64,000 bases of DNA from Streptomyces sp. T12. GTDB lineage: Bacteria; Actinomycetota; Actinomycetes; Streptomycetales; Streptomycetaceae. The stretch lies in contig NZ_CP117866.1 of NCBI RefSeq assembly GCF_028736035.1, positions 992,001 through 1,056,000 of the forward strand. Reading direction: 5' to 3'. Numbering within the stretch: the stretch's first letter is position 1; the number at the start of each line of letters is the position of its first letter. The notes beneath the pieces are model-generated. The model was given only the letters and a program-made list of their open reading frames with translations, was not told the origin of the DNA and did no database searches. Below, in pieces: positions 37,460-47,151 of the stretch. The translations under genes and the position numbers were made by a program.

Positions 37460-38425
37460 ATGCGCCGCAGACTCCTCGCCCTGGTGGCAGCACTCTCCTC
37501 ACTGCCGCTGGCGCTCGCCGCCGCCCCGCCCGCCCACGCGGCCGACCCGACGACCATGACCAACGGGTTCTACGCGGACCCCGACTCCAGCGCGAAGCGA
37601 TGGGTCGCCACCAACCCCGGTGACGGCCGCACACCCGCGATCAACGCCTCGATCGCCAACACACCGACGGCCCGCTGGTTCGGCTCCTGGAGCGGCACCA
37701 TCGGCACCGCCGCCGGCGCGTACGTGGGCGCCGCGGACGCCCGGGACAAGCTGCCCGTCCTGGTCGCCTACAACATCTACAACCGCGACTACTGCGGCGG
37801 GCACTCTGCGGGCGGAGCCTCCTCGCCTGCCGCCTACGCGAACTGGATCGCCCAGTTCGCGGGCGGAATCGCCACCCGCCCTGCCGTCGTCGTCCTCGAA
37901 CCCGACTCCCTCGGGGACTACGGCTGCATGACCCAGGCGCAGATCGACGAACGCGAGAGCATGCTGACCGGAGCGCTCACCGAGTTCAACCGTCAGGCCC
38001 CCAACACCTGGGTCTACCTGGACGCCGGCAACCCGGCCTGGGCGAGCGCGGCGACCATGGCCGGGCGCCTCCACGAAGCGGGCCTGCGGCAGGCCCACGG
38101 CTTCTCGCTCAACGTCTCCAACTACCTGACCACGGCCGAGAACACCGCCTACGGCAACGCCGTCAACAGGGAACTCGGCGCCCGGTACGGCTACACCAAG
38201 CCGTTCGTGGTGGACACCAGTCGCAACGGCAACGGCTCCAACGGCCAGTGGTGCAACCCTTCGGGCCGCCGTATCGGCACCCCCTCCCAGCTGGGCGGAG
38301 GCGCCGAGATGCTCTTGTGGATCAAGGTTCCGGGCGAGTCCGACGGCAACTGTGGCGTGGGAACCGGCTCCTCGGCCGGGCAGTTCCTCCCGGAGGTCGC
38401 CTACAAGATGGTCTACGGCTACTGA
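37460..38425 (+). CDS. secreted endoglucanase, glycoside hydrolase family 6
   Basis: This 321-residue protein has a Sec signal peptide (RRRLLALVAALSSLPLALAA, then PPAHA) and a single GH6 domain without a binding module. Key motifs are NIYNRDYCGGHSAGG and the acid Asp149 in VLEPDSLGDYGC, followed by DTSRNGNGSNGQWCNP and LWIKVPGESDGNCG. It inverts beta-1,4-glucan bonds in cellulose outside the cell. ATG at 37460 is chosen for the signal. Two CebR-type boxes lie upstream. A truncated second copy of the same family is at 49140-49315, next to a copy of the same downstream neighbour. Confidence 0.93.
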   Translation: MRRRLLALVAALSSLPLALAAAPPAHAADPTTMTNGFYADPDSSAKRWVATNPGDGRTPAINASIANTPTARWFGSWSGTIGTAAGAYVGAADARDKLPVLVAYNIYNRDYCGGHSAGGASSPAAYANWIAQFAGGIATRPAVVVLEPDSLGDYGCMTQAQIDERESMLTGALTEFNRQAPNTWVYLDAGNPAWASAATMAGRLHEAGLRQAHGFSLNVSNYLTTAENTAYGNAVNRELGARYGYTKPFVVDTSRNGNGSNGQWCNPSGRRIGTPSQLGGGAEMLLWIKVPGESDGNCGVGTGSSAGQFLPEVAYKMVYGY

Positions 38426-38448
38426 TCCGGGTCCGCTCGGGCGCGGGT

Positions 38449-38580
38449 CCCGCGGCAGGTCAGGGCGAGAGCGTTCCTCCGGCTGCTCGAAGAGGAACTC
38501 GCGCTGAGGAGGGAGACGACGTACTCGTGGCCGGACTGGAACAGGCGCCACCCGTCGTGCAGCGGGGCAAGCCTGACGTA
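38449..38580 (-). pseudogene. fragment of the small unknown protein also found at 49317-49592
   Basis: On the minus strand the frame encodes LHDGWRLFQSGHEYVVSLL, matching LLDGWRLFQASQL and SGHEYDVSFL in the intact gene at 49 kb, with a 9-residue gap and a degraded end. It lies just behind the GH6 gene in the opposite orientation, as the intact copy lies behind the GH6 fragment. It has no start and no phytanoyl-CoA dioxygenase partner here. Confidence 0.65.
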
Positions 38581-38894
38581 CACCAACGCCCTCGGACCCA
38601 ACGGCGTGACGGCGGGTTCGGCGTGGAAGTACACGCCGGCCCGCGGGGCCGGGGGGAACATCTCCCCGTCCAAGGGACGCTACGAGTTCCCCGGTCCGGC
38701 CGTCGACCCGCGCAGGGAAGGCCGAGAGGAGGACAGTCCGGACGCCCGCGTCGGACGTCTCACCGAGGGCCCGCTTGCTGTTCGCCCTGCGCGGCCCCTT
38801 CCGTCGGCGGCTGACGCGCTGTGTCGGTGAGTTCGCCGGGGGAACGGTCCGCCTGGGTGACGGGGTCTGCATCCCGGCGGTCCGTAGCCGAGCC

Positions 38895-38930
38895 GAGCAG
38901 GCCGCCCGCGACACCGCGAGCGGCCTGCTC
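38895..38930. terminator. 11-bp hairpin after the SGNH lipase gene
   Basis: GAGCAGGCCGC at 38895-38905 pairs perfectly with 38920-38930 across a 14-base loop. It lies 27 bases beyond the stop of the minus-strand lipase gene and would terminate it. Confidence 0.7.
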
Positions 38931-38956
38931 TTCGGACTCGATCTACTGACTGCCCG

Positions 38957-40093
38957 TCAGCTCTCCTCGCCCGCACGCCGCCTGCGCGCGAAGTAGACCG
39001 CGGCGGTGCCGACCGCCACGACCGCGAGACCGGCACCCGCGAGGACCGGAGTGCTGCTCGACGCGCCGGTCTCGGCGAGGTCTCCGTTCGCGGTCGGGCT
39101 GTTCGCCCCCGTGTCCGTGCCGGACCCGGGCGCGGCCGACTCGCTGGGGGTCGGGGACTCGCCCGCACCGGGCGTGGCCGGCTCGGTGGGGGTCGGTGAC
39201 GCACCCGCACCGGGCGCGTCGTTCGTAGCGAGCTGCGCCGCGAAGACGCCTGCGATCACCTTGTGGCCGTCGGCGTTGGGGTGCGGGTCCTGCTTCGTGC
39301 ACGCCCAGGTCAGCTGGCAGATCTTGGCCACGTTCGCCGGCACCTCGCCCGCGCCGGGCACGTTCACCTGGGTGGTGAAGTCGTCCGAGGAGAAGGCCCC
39401 GGCCACGTCCGCCACCTTGAAGCCGGTGGACTTGTACACCTGGGCGATCCCGGCGTTGGCGGCCCCGACCAGGGGTGCCGACTCCTTGGCCGCCTGCTGC
39501 CCCGGGGCGCCCTGCAACCAGGCCGCCAGGAACGGGTTCTGGTACGTCGAGCCCACGAACTGGGTGTTCTCCGTACCCGCCTTACGGAGCGCGCCCGCGA
39601 TCTGCGCGAGGTTCTTCGCCATGGTCTGGCTCCGGCTGTTCAGGCACGCCCCGTCGAGGGTGCCGGCCGGGCTGACACAGTTCAGCAGGATGTCGTTCGC
39701 GCCCACGCTGAGCGTCACGTAGGCGACCTTGCCCGGGTGCTGGGCCATGGCCTTCAGCGCGGCGTCAAGCTGGGACTTGGCGTTCGGGTAGTCGCACTTC
39801 CCGCCGTTGATCAGCGACTCGGTGGTCTCCGCGGTGCAGCCCAGGCGTATGTGCTTCAGTCCGGGGGTGCGCTGCTTGAGCTGCGTGTAGAGCTGGTCGG
39901 TGTAGGCGACGTCGGTGTCCTTGTCGACGTCCGGCTGGTAGCCAGAGGCCTGGGAGTCGCCGAGCGAGATGTAGTACGTGGCGTCCTTGCCGCCGGTCGC
40001 ATCGTCGGCGGCGGCCAGCCCGGGCGTGCTCAGCACGACCGTCATGGCAGAGATGGCCAGCGGGGGGCCGAAACGCTGAAGGGATCTCATCAC
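38957..40093 (-). CDS. SGNH/GDSL lipase with an LAxTG cell-wall anchor
   Basis: The 378-residue protein has a signal peptide and an SGNH hydrolase domain with GDSQASGY (nucleophile Ser), SVGANDILL and the DPHPNADGH catalytic pair. A Pro/Thr/Glu-rich spacer follows, then LAETG, a hydrophobic helix and RRRR. The tail is a class E sortase signal, so the enzyme is displayed on the cell wall. The start is GTG 40093 or the adjacent ATG 40090; GGAAAG lies about 13 bases upstream. Substrates are probably esters or lipids. A hairpin terminates it. Confidence 0.9.
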   Translation of the reverse strand: MMRSLQRFGPPLAISAMTVVLSTPGLAAADDATGGKDATYYISLGDSQASGYQPDVDKDTDVAYTDQLYTQLKQRTPGLKHIRLGCTAETTESLINGGKCDYPNAKSQLDAALKAMAQHPGKVAYVTLSVGANDILLNCVSPAGTLDGACLNSRSQTMAKNLAQIAGALRKAGTENTQFVGSTYQNPFLAAWLQGAPGQQAAKESAPLVGAANAGIAQVYKSTGFKVADVAGAFSSDDFTTQVNVPGAGEVPANVAKICQLTWACTKQDPHPNADGHKVIAGVFAAQLATNDAPGAGASPTPTEPATPGAGESPTPSESAAPGSGTDTGANSPTANGDLAETGASSSTPVLAGAGLAVVAVGTAAVYFARRRRAGEES

Positions 40094-40954
40094 TTGCGTG
40101 CGCTTTCCAGTTGTTGGGGGGTTTGGCTGCCGAAAAGCATTGGCGTGAGACGCGGTTGGAAGCAGCGAAACTCATCCGCACGGTTTTCGGGCATCCAAAG
40201 AAAGCCTTGTTGAAGGCATGGGGGAGGATTCTCCCTCCGCGAACTGCGGGATCTGCCCGACTTCGCCTCGGAGGTACGGGCGTCAATCTAGCAAGGCCGA
40301 TACGTACTTGGATATGGGAGGCCGACAACGTGATGGGCACGACGACACGTGTAACCACCAGAAAGGATCAAGCGGCCGGGAATTGGTCACCAGACTCGCC
40401 GGTAGCCATTCATTGAGTGATCAACCAAGCGGTGAATCTCCTCACGGGAAGCCCGCCCAACTGCCCGAACGGAGTCACTCCGGGACGAGCAAAGGCCCTA
40501 CGGGGCGGCTCCCGGCTACCGGTTGGGGCTGATGGTGAGCGCAGTAGTCGACCTCACGTTCGGCGGACCGAACGCCGCCGATCCGCGGAATGCAGATTCT
40601 GGAGGTCAAGCTGCCCGACCCACTCGACGGAACTGACAGCACACGGCAGATCTGCAGATCTGCTCGACCCCGCCTTATTGAACTCGTCGATGAACGCTGC
40701 GAGCGATTTGACGGCCGGTCAAACTCGATCAGGAAGGAAGCCGACGCCGCCTTCGAGAGCGGACGGCCGCCGCCCGACGGGACGCGGGTGATGCTGGATC
40801 GGCGCCACAGGACCGTTGTTGCCTGCGCCTAACCATTATTCCCGCTGCTTTCGTCATTCTTCCCGTCCGGCCGCGTTCTGGCAGTCGGATGTCTGCCCCC
40901 ACAGGTCACGTAGCCCGCCGCGTTCGCCGTCCAGGAGCGAGGCGAAGACACGGG
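40094..40954. other. lower-GC intergenic region with a doubtful small frame
   Basis: These 861 bases are less GC-rich than the neighbours and contain no recognised family. A plus-strand frame, 40590-40832, could encode 80 residues starting MQILEVKLPDPLDG, but its third-position GC is only about 70 percent and its ribosome site is weak, so I do not call it a gene. A perfect 18-base palindrome lies at 40646-40663. Confidence 0.4.
40646..40663. repeat. 18-base perfect palindrome GCAGATCTGCAGATCTGC
   Basis: The sequence equals its own reverse complement and consists of two interleaved AGATCT units. It falls inside a doubtful small frame. Function is unknown. Confidence 0.5.
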
Positions 40955-41262
40955 GCGAGTCGAAACGAGGCGCGCCGTGGATGACGTAGTGGCGGGCGTC
41001 GGGGCGGGGTGCGGCCTCGTCGGCTGCGACGAAGGTGTCGACGACAGTGTCGATGGCCCGGTCGCCGGTGACGTGCACCCCGAGCTGGAATCCGCCTCGT
41101 GCGCGATGCGGATCATCTCGCGCAGCTCCTCAGCCCGGAGGGCGGGCGACTCTCCCTGCACGCAGAGGGCTCCGTGGCCGCCGTCCGGGTACGGATCGTT
41201 CATCCAGGCCGTACGGTTGGGGGCACTCCGTCGGCGACGATCTTGACGCCGATGACGTTCAG
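40955..41262 (-). pseudogene. YtcJ-like amidohydrolase fragment with two frame changes
   Basis: Three minus-strand frames join to give GVKIVADGVPP, then TAWMNDPYPDGGHGALC and LRAEELREMIRIAHEA, then HVTGDRAIDTVVDTFVAADE and DARHYVIHGAPR. The order and motifs (GVHVTGDRAID, HYVIHG) are those of metal-dependent amidohydrolases of the YtcJ type. The first frame change is near 41210 and the second near 41085. The N- and C-terminal thirds are missing. Confidence 0.7.
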
Positions 41263-41335
41263 CAGTCGCGGGCCGGCCGGCTCCGGGCGGCGCAGCTCGG
41301 CCGGCTCCGGGCGCACGTCGGCGGATCCGCCCATT

Positions 41336-41502
41336 GGCGCCGGGAGCAGCAGCGCCTCCACGTCGCGGGCTTCATTGATCCACCTGCCGGGGACGAGCTT
41401 TTGCTGATCGCCGCCGGAGAAGGCGCCCGCAGGAAGTCCTGGGCGGGCGGGGCGCAGCCCGACGCTCGCAGCCAGGGAGCCGGAGACGCGGCGCTCGGCG
41501 CC
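41336..41502 (-). pseudogene. sugar ABC transporter ATPase fragment
   Basis: A minus-strand segment encodes LRPARPGLPAGAFSGGDQQK, then LVPGRWINEARDVEALLL, which matches the second ABC signature and the start of the Walker B region of RbsA-type ATPases. Only about 55 residues survive. It is fused upstream of the amidohydrolase fragment. Confidence 0.55.
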
Positions 41503-41736
41503 AAGCGCCTGCACCGGGCGCGGGAGAGCGGCCGGATCGGGGGCAAGGGAATCACGGGAGCGAGTGGCGTGCGCTACTTCCACGGCCGCCGCGCCGAGTT
41601 CAACTCCCCGCTTTGTTGCTGCACGGCCTGAGCCGCGCCGCCCTGGATCTCGCCGTTCGCGGACGGCGCGCTGCGGGCCGAGGTCGGTCCGCGCGCCCGA
41701 GCACAGGCACGGAACGACCTCGGCCCTGATGTCGGC

Positions 41737-42453
41737 TCAGCCTCCGTTGATGGTCAGGTTGTTGGTGTTGAAATTGAGTCCGCCGGACGACGAGGTGATC
41801 TCGTAGCCGAACTGGACGTCGCCGATGGTCTCGTTGCCGGGCATCCAGCCCTTGGCGTAGGCGATCCACTGGAGGATCGGCTTGATGTCCACGGTGCCGG
41901 AGTTGGAGTCGGACGTCCGCAGGAACGAGAACACCTGGTTCGACCCGTTGGTGCCCCGGTAGACGTTCCAGTTGTGACCGCCGAGGTTGACGTTGCCCTC
42001 ATAGCCGCCGATCGGGCCGACGGCTCCGTTGTAGTTGACCCAGAGCATGATCTCGTACTGGTGGTCCGTGTCCCAGATGTCGTACGACGAGTTGTACGCG
42101 CCGGACGACGGGACGCTCACGTTGTAGTTGCTGGTGAGCCAGCCGAGGGAGTCGATCGTCTTGTTGATCGTCTTTGTGGAGTTGGGGTAGGACTTGATGC
42201 CGCCGGTGTTGGGGTGGTTGGCCCACACACCCCAGTTGGTCCCGGAGTTGGCCCAGGTGCACTGGCTGCCCGCGCCGGAGCCCCAGATGTTGTTGTAGAG
42301 CTTGTAGCCGTCGAGGCTGGTGCTGCTCCACCGGTCGCAGGAGTTCCAGACTGCTGCCGAAGCGGGGGCGGAGGCGAGAGCGACGGTGGCACCGAGAGCC
42401 ATCGCCGGAGCAAGCACCGCCATGGTGATCTTGCGTATCTTGCTGTTAACCAT
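41737..42453 (-). CDS. secreted endoglucanase/xyloglucanase, glycoside hydrolase family 12
   Basis: The 238-residue protein starts with a Sec signal cleaved near APASA and continues as a single GH12 jelly roll. It shows VWNSCDRWSSTSLDGYKLYN, the nucleophile strand YEIMLWVNYNG, and the acid/base strand FGYEITSSSGG near the C-terminus. ATG at 42453 has GAAGGGA upstream; the open frame extends much further but is not coding there. GH12 enzymes cleave beta-1,4-glucan, and many prefer xyloglucan. It has no binding module. It is the only apparently intact backbone enzyme between 40 and 45 kb. Confidence 0.92.
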   Translation of the reverse strand: MVNSKIRKITMAVLAPAMALGATVALASAPASAAVWNSCDRWSSTSLDGYKLYNNIWGSGAGSQCTWANSGTNWGVWANHPNTGGIKSYPNSTKTINKTIDSLGWLTSNYNVSVPSSGAYNSSYDIWDTDHQYEIMLWVNYNGAVGPIGGYEGNVNLGGHNWNVYRGTNGSNQVFSFLRTSDSNSGTVDIKPILQWIAYAKGWMPGNETIGDVQFGYEITSSSGGLNFNTNNLTINGG

Positions 42454-42491
42454 GGTGTCCCTTCCACGGGTGGGGGGACATGTGGGGGTTG

Positions 42492-42953
42492 CTACCACGA
42501 CCCCATACTGAGGACGTGGTCCTCTCCGGCGACGAGGTCGATCGGCTCCGCGTCGCCGGAAGAAGTCCTGAATCCGATACAGACGGTGCGAGTCGGCCTC
42601 AGTACCGCCCTCGCCCCGTCGGCCGCCCAGGTCAGATCGGCCTCGGCCGCCTGCTCCATCTCCTCGGCCCAGCGGCCAGGTGTCCTGGCCGAACCACAGC
42701 GGCATGAAGTTGCCGGTGGTGAAGCGCCAGAAGTCCAGGAGCTGGGCGGGATTGCGCATGTGGTGCCGTGCTGGACGTCGATGCCGTTCGCGTGCATCAG
42801 GTCCGTCAGCGTGCCCGGCCGACCGAATTCCCACGCCCAGGGCTCCGGTTCGAGCGTCGACCACGAGAAGACGCCGAGCGTGACCGAGTTGACGCCGGCC
42901 TGCTTCGTCAGCAAGAGGAGGCGGCCCCGCGTCGCATCGCTCAGGTGGGGCAT
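42492..42953 (-). pseudogene. GH42 beta-galactosidase fragments
   Basis: From 42953 downward, the minus strand encodes LLTKQAGVNSVTLGVFSWST and GRPGTLTDLMHANGIDVQHG, the first beta-alpha units of a GH42 barrel. In another frame, NPAQLLDFWRFTTGNFM follows. The N-terminal GGDYNPEQW-type motif and most of the barrel are missing. It ends about 40 bases before the GH12 start region. It is certainly inactive. Confidence 0.65.
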
Positions 42954-44310
42954 CAGGCGGGTTCTCCGTACTGCACGCCGCGTCCGTTGGTGGAGACGTA
43001 GACCCGGCCGTAGACCCTTGGGTCACCGGTGATGGCGGCTCCGGTCCAGCCCCACTGGTGCTGGTCGTCGTTGATCCGCGTCCAGGTCTTCGCCTCGTCG
43101 TCGGAGCGGTGGATGGCGTTGAAGCTGTCGACGGCGCCGACCATGTAGATCGCCGGGTAGGAAGCGCCCCTGGCGGCCTTGCCGAAGCCAAGGGTGTGTG
43201 CGGCGTGGCAGCTGCTGACCTTGGCGAAGGTCGCGCCTGCGTCGGTCGAGCGGTAGAGCCCGTTCATCTTGAGGCTGAGCCACAGGTCGCCGGTGCGGCC
43301 CGGGGCAGCCGTCAGCTGGGACTCGCTGTCGGGCGAGCTCAAGCCGGTGGCCCGGACGGTGAAGGTCCGGCCGCTGTCGGTGCTGGTGAACAGCGTGCCG
43401 TTGGTGGTGTCGAAGGCGTAGAAGCGGGTCGGGTCGACGGGGTCCGCGACCGGGGCGGCGCCCTTCGGGAAGGTGGCGACCTCGGACCAGGTGGCGCCGT
43501 TGTCGGCCGAGCGGTATCCGGGGTTCGCCGTGCCGAAGGACCACAGCAGCACGCTGCCGTCGGCGTTGGTGGCGATCGGCCCCGGTGCGTCCTTAGCGAC
43601 GGCGGGCTGCGCCTCGAAGGGGGCCCAGGTCTTGCCGCCGTCGTTCGAGTAGGCGCCGTTGCCGTGGTCGCTCCAGCCCGCCCGGACCACGTACGACGGC
43701 TTGGCCGCGGCCAGCGACAGGCCGGTGGAGGTGCCGAACACCGGGTTCGACGCCATGCCGCGCGACGGCGACGCCGTGAGCCGCTCGTGGTACATCACGC
43801 CGATGTCCCCGGAGCCGCTGAGCAGGTGGGCCTCACCGGTCGGCGGCGAGAGCAGCTGGCGGATGGACGCCTCCTCCAGGCCGCGGATCTGCGGGGCCCA
43901 GTGCTTGAGGTCGCGGGTGCCGTAGAGGGTCGCGCCGGTGCCGTAGACGACGTGCTCCGAGTCGTACGGGTCGAGGGCGAGGGCCTGGATCCACCAGCCG
44001 AACTTGGGCTTGTCCTGGCCCCACTTGAGGTAGGGGGTCTCGGAGACGTCGAGGACGGCCCCGTCCTTCAAGGACGTCCAGGTGCGGCCGCCGTTCGTGG
44101 AGCGAAAGACGGTGTCGATCTCGGCCCAGCGGTTGTTCGTGGAGACGACGACCGTGCCGGGGCGGCGGGCGTCGACGGCGACACCGCCGTAGCCGAAGGC
44201 GTCGGCCGACCCGTCCGTCGCCGTCCCACCCGGCTTCACCGGGGTGACATCCGTCCACTTGCCGTTGACGGTATGCAGTTGGCCCACATCGGCGAACGCA
44301 CTGCGGCTGC
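42953..44310 (-). pseudogene. GH74 xyloglucanase, C-terminal part without start or secretion signal
   Basis: The minus-strand frame from about 44310 encodes roughly 450 residues of a GH74 double beta-propeller. It has FRSTNGGRTWTSL, YSNDGGKTWAPF, YRSADNGATWSEV, FTSTDSGRTFTVR and YRSTDAGATFAKV, and a final RVYVSTNGRGVQYGE. The first 250-300 residues, with the signal peptide and the first catalytic aspartate, are absent; further upstream the frame is non-coding. The TGA stop overlaps the start of the GH42 fragment. GH74 cleaves the xyloglucan backbone. Confidence 0.8.
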
Positions 44311-44350
44311 TGTCGAGCGGGGACGCGCAGGCCCCGGCCTCGGCCGCTCC

Positions 44351-44378
44351 GGCACCCGGCACCCGGCACCCGGCACCC
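44351..44378. repeat. four perfect tandem copies of GGCACCC
   Basis: The 7-base unit occurs four times without change, between the truncated end of the GH74 remnant and the SpoIIE-type gene. It may mark slippage or a rearrangement junction. Confidence 0.7.
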
Positions 44379-44484
44379 CGAACGCACCAGCCGGAGCGCC
44401 GTGGAGCGGGGGCCGAACTAGGCTGGAAGCAGCCGCTGGAAACCAGCCCTGACGGGCACGGCTGTCCGGACGGAGGCGTGGTGC

Positions 44485-46944
44485 GTGGAGATGGCCGACA
44501 AGCAGGATGCCCCCACTGCCGCTGTCGTGGTGGACCCGGACGGCATGGTGAGCGGCTGGAGCGAGGGGGGCCGACTGCTGCTGGGCTGGACGGCGGAGGA
44601 CACCGTCGGGCGCCCTGTGACCGACCTGCTGGTCGATCCCCCGCCACCCGGCTTCCCTGAGGGCTACGGCGCCGGCCCCGACCCCTCGGGGTTCATCCCC
44701 CTGCGCCACCGGGACGGTTCCACGGTGGACGCCGTGGTGACGGCTCACCCGCTGCTCGGCCCCGACGGGCGGGCGCTGGGCCACGTGGTGACCATCCAGC
44801 GTTGGGGACGCCGTCCGGTGATCGCCGACCGGGCCTTCGAGCAGTCTCCCTTCGCTCTGGGCGTTTACGACCCCGAGCTGCGGTTCCTGTGGATCAACGC
44901 CTCCTCGTGCCGGGTGATCGCGCACTCCGAGGAGCAGGTGCTCGGCAAGAAGTACCGCGAGGTGCTTCCCGAATTCGACCGCACGTTGTTTCCCGAACGG
45001 GACGACAAGCCCTACACCGACGCGCTCGCCCAAGTGGCGAGGACGGGCGAGCCCACGCGTCTGATCACCGTCTTCCGCCCGCGCGGCAGCGACTACGCCA
45101 ACGCCTGGGCCACCAGCATCTGGCCCGTCCGGGATGCCGAGGGCAGGGTACGCGGGATCGCCAACTGGGGATTCGACATGAGCGCCGAGTACTGGGCTCG
45201 GCAACGCCTGCTCATCCTCAACCAGGCCAGCGGCGGCATCGGCCGGACACTCGACGTGATCGGCACCGCCCAGGAACTGGCCATGACCCCGGTGCCGAGA
45301 TTCGTCGACCTCGTCAGCGTGGATCTCTTCGACGAGGTACTGCACGGAGAGGAACCGCCCTCCGTGTCCGCGTTCTCGCCCGGCGAGACGATCAGGCTCA
45401 GCCGTGCCGCCCAGCACAGCGCGAAGGACGGCGCCGACCGGGCTCCCGGGCCCACGAAGCCCGTCACGCACCGACCCGGTTCCGTCGCCGCCCGCTGCAT
45501 GGCCACCGGCAGGTCCACAGTCGAGCTCGCCGCTGACCCCGGCCAGGGCGGCGAGTGGGCCTTCGGGCCTGGGCTCGCCGCCGACCCGGCCCATTGGCCA
45601 CCGGGCAACCCGGTGATCGACGAGTCCATCGCCGCGGACGGGCTGACGGGCCGGATCACCGTGCCGCTCCGGGCGCGCGGCGCGCTGCTCGGCATCGTCA
45701 CCTTCTCCCGCCTCGACCGGCCCGAGGCCTTCACCGCCGACGACCTGATCCTCGCCGAGGAGCTGACCGCCAAGGCAGCCGTCGCCATCGACAACGCCCG
45801 CCGGTACTCGCGCGAGCGCTCGACCGCGCTGACCCTGCAACGCAGCCTGCTGCCGCAGGGACTGCCGATCCAGGAGGCGGTCGAAGTGGCCTCCCGCTAC
45901 CTGCCCGGCGGGACCGAGGCGGAAGTGGGCGGTGACTGGTTCGACGTCATTCCGCTGTCCGGCGCCCGGGTCGCCCTGGTCGTCGGCGATGTCGTCGGTC
46001 ACGGACTGCACGCCTCGGCCAGCATGGGCCGGCTGCGTACGGCGGTCCGCACCCTCGCCGATGTCGACCTGCCGCCGGACGAGCTGCTGACCCACCTGGA
46101 CGACCTGGTTCTCCACCTCGCCAGCGACCTCCAGCCCGACAGCCACTTCCAGCCCAGCGGCGAGTCCGGCGCCACCTGCCTGTACACCGTCTACGACCCT
46201 GTCTCCCGGCGCTTCACGCTGGCGAGCGCCGGCCATCCGCTGCCGCTGATCGTCTCTCCGGACGGCACCAGGACACCCGTAGCCGCACAGCCGGGACCGC
46301 CGCTCGGCATCGGTGGGCTGCCTTTCGAGGCCACCGAGCTCGAGCTGCCCGAAGGTAGCCTGCTCGCCCTCTACACCGACGGGCTGGTGGGAAGCCGCGA
46401 GCACGACGTCGACCAGCGGATCACCGAACTGCAGCGGGTCCTGGAACACTCGGCCACCTCACTGGAGGCCCTGTGCGACACGGTGATGGACGTCATGCTC
46501 CCCGAACGCCGCACCGACGACGCCGCCCTGCTGCTCGCTCGCACTCACGCGCTGGATCCCCACCACGTCGCCGACTGGGACATCGAGCCCGACCCCGCGC
46601 AGGTACCGCGCGCCAGGAAGTTCGCCGTCGACAAGGTCGACGCCTGGGGCCTGGAGGAGGCGGCCTTCGTCACCGAACTGGTCGTCAGTGAGCTGGTCAC
46701 CAACGCCATCAGATACGGCGAGCCGCCGCTCAGGCTGCGGCTGATTCGCGATACGTCCCTGATCTGCGAGGTCTCCGACGCCAGCAACACCGCTCCGCAC
46801 CTGCGCCGGGCCCGCGCCTTCGACGAGGGCGGCCGCGGCCTGTTGCTCGTCGCCCAGCTCACCCAAGGGTGGGGCACCCGGCACACCACCAACGGCAAGA
46901 CGATCTGGTGCGCGCAGACCCTCCCCCAGCCTGAGCCGCACTGA
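44485..46944 (+). CDS. PAS-PAS-GAF-SpoIIE phosphatase-HATPase signalling protein
   Basis: The 819-residue cytoplasmic protein has two PAS-like domains (about 12-105 and 115-225) and a GAF region (about 235-440). The PP2C/SpoIIE phosphatase (about 455-690) shows GGDWFDVI, VGDVVGHG, YTDGLV and RTDDAALL. A C-terminal RsbW-like histidine-kinase-type ATPase shows ELVVSELVTNAIRYG and GGRGLLLVAQL. The pairing lets one protein both phosphorylate and dephosphorylate anti-anti-sigma factors, as in many Streptomyces sigma-B-like networks. GTG at 44485 or ATG at 44491 is the start. No partner antagonist is adjacent. Confidence 0.9.
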   Translation: MEMADKQDAPTAAVVVDPDGMVSGWSEGGRLLLGWTAEDTVGRPVTDLLVDPPPPGFPEGYGAGPDPSGFIPLRHRDGSTVDAVVTAHPLLGPDGRALGHVVTIQRWGRRPVIADRAFEQSPFALGVYDPELRFLWINASSCRVIAHSEEQVLGKKYREVLPEFDRTLFPERDDKPYTDALAQVARTGEPTRLITVFRPRGSDYANAWATSIWPVRDAEGRVRGIANWGFDMSAEYWARQRLLILNQASGGIGRTLDVIGTAQELAMTPVPRFVDLVSVDLFDEVLHGEEPPSVSAFSPGETIRLSRAAQHSAKDGADRAPGPTKPVTHRPGSVAARCMATGRSTVELAADPGQGGEWAFGPGLAADPAHWPPGNPVIDESIAADGLTGRITVPLRARGALLGIVTFSRLDRPEAFTADDLILAEELTAKAAVAIDNARRYSRERSTALTLQRSLLPQGLPIQEAVEVASRYLPGGTEAEVGGDWFDVIPLSGARVALVVGDVVGHGLHASASMGRLRTAVRTLADVDLPPDELLTHLDDLVLHLASDLQPDSHFQPSGESGATCLYTVYDPVSRRFTLASAGHPLPLIVSPDGTRTPVAAQPGPPLGIGGLPFEATELELPEGSLLALYTDGLVGSREHDVDQRITELQRVLEHSATSLEALCDTVMDVMLPERRTDDAALLLARTHALDPHHVADWDIEPDPAQVPRARKFAVDKVDAWGLEEAAFVTELVVSELVTNAIRYGEPPLRLRLIRDTSLICEVSDASNTAPHLRRARAFDEGGRGLLLVAQLTQGWGTRHTTNGKTIWCAQTLPQPEPH

Positions 46945-46996
46945 GATCCAAGCCCACGGACCGTCGCCGGCCGCGCGGCAGGGCACGGCAACGGCA

Positions 46997-47013
46997 CCGC
47001 ACCTAGGGTGCGG
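46997..47013. terminator. short hairpin after the SpoIIE gene
   Basis: CCGCACC and GGTGCGG pair across a three-base loop 53 bases after the stop. The stem is only seven pairs, so it is a weak candidate. Confidence 0.3.
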
Positions 47014-47151
47014 GAGCCCGCCGCCTCGCGAGGGCCGGCACCACATCCGGGCGACGAGGCCTGGTCGCTGCATGGGTGGTACGGCGCCCCGGACCGTTCA
47101 GGAGACGGATGTCCCTGGTCGGACCCGTGCTGCTCTTGGTCGGTCGTGCCG

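Noticed and set aside
40590..40832. 80-residue frame as a real small gene
   Set aside because: Third-position GC is low for this DNA, the ribosome site is weak and no family is visible. It may be a gene tail, but I cannot support it.
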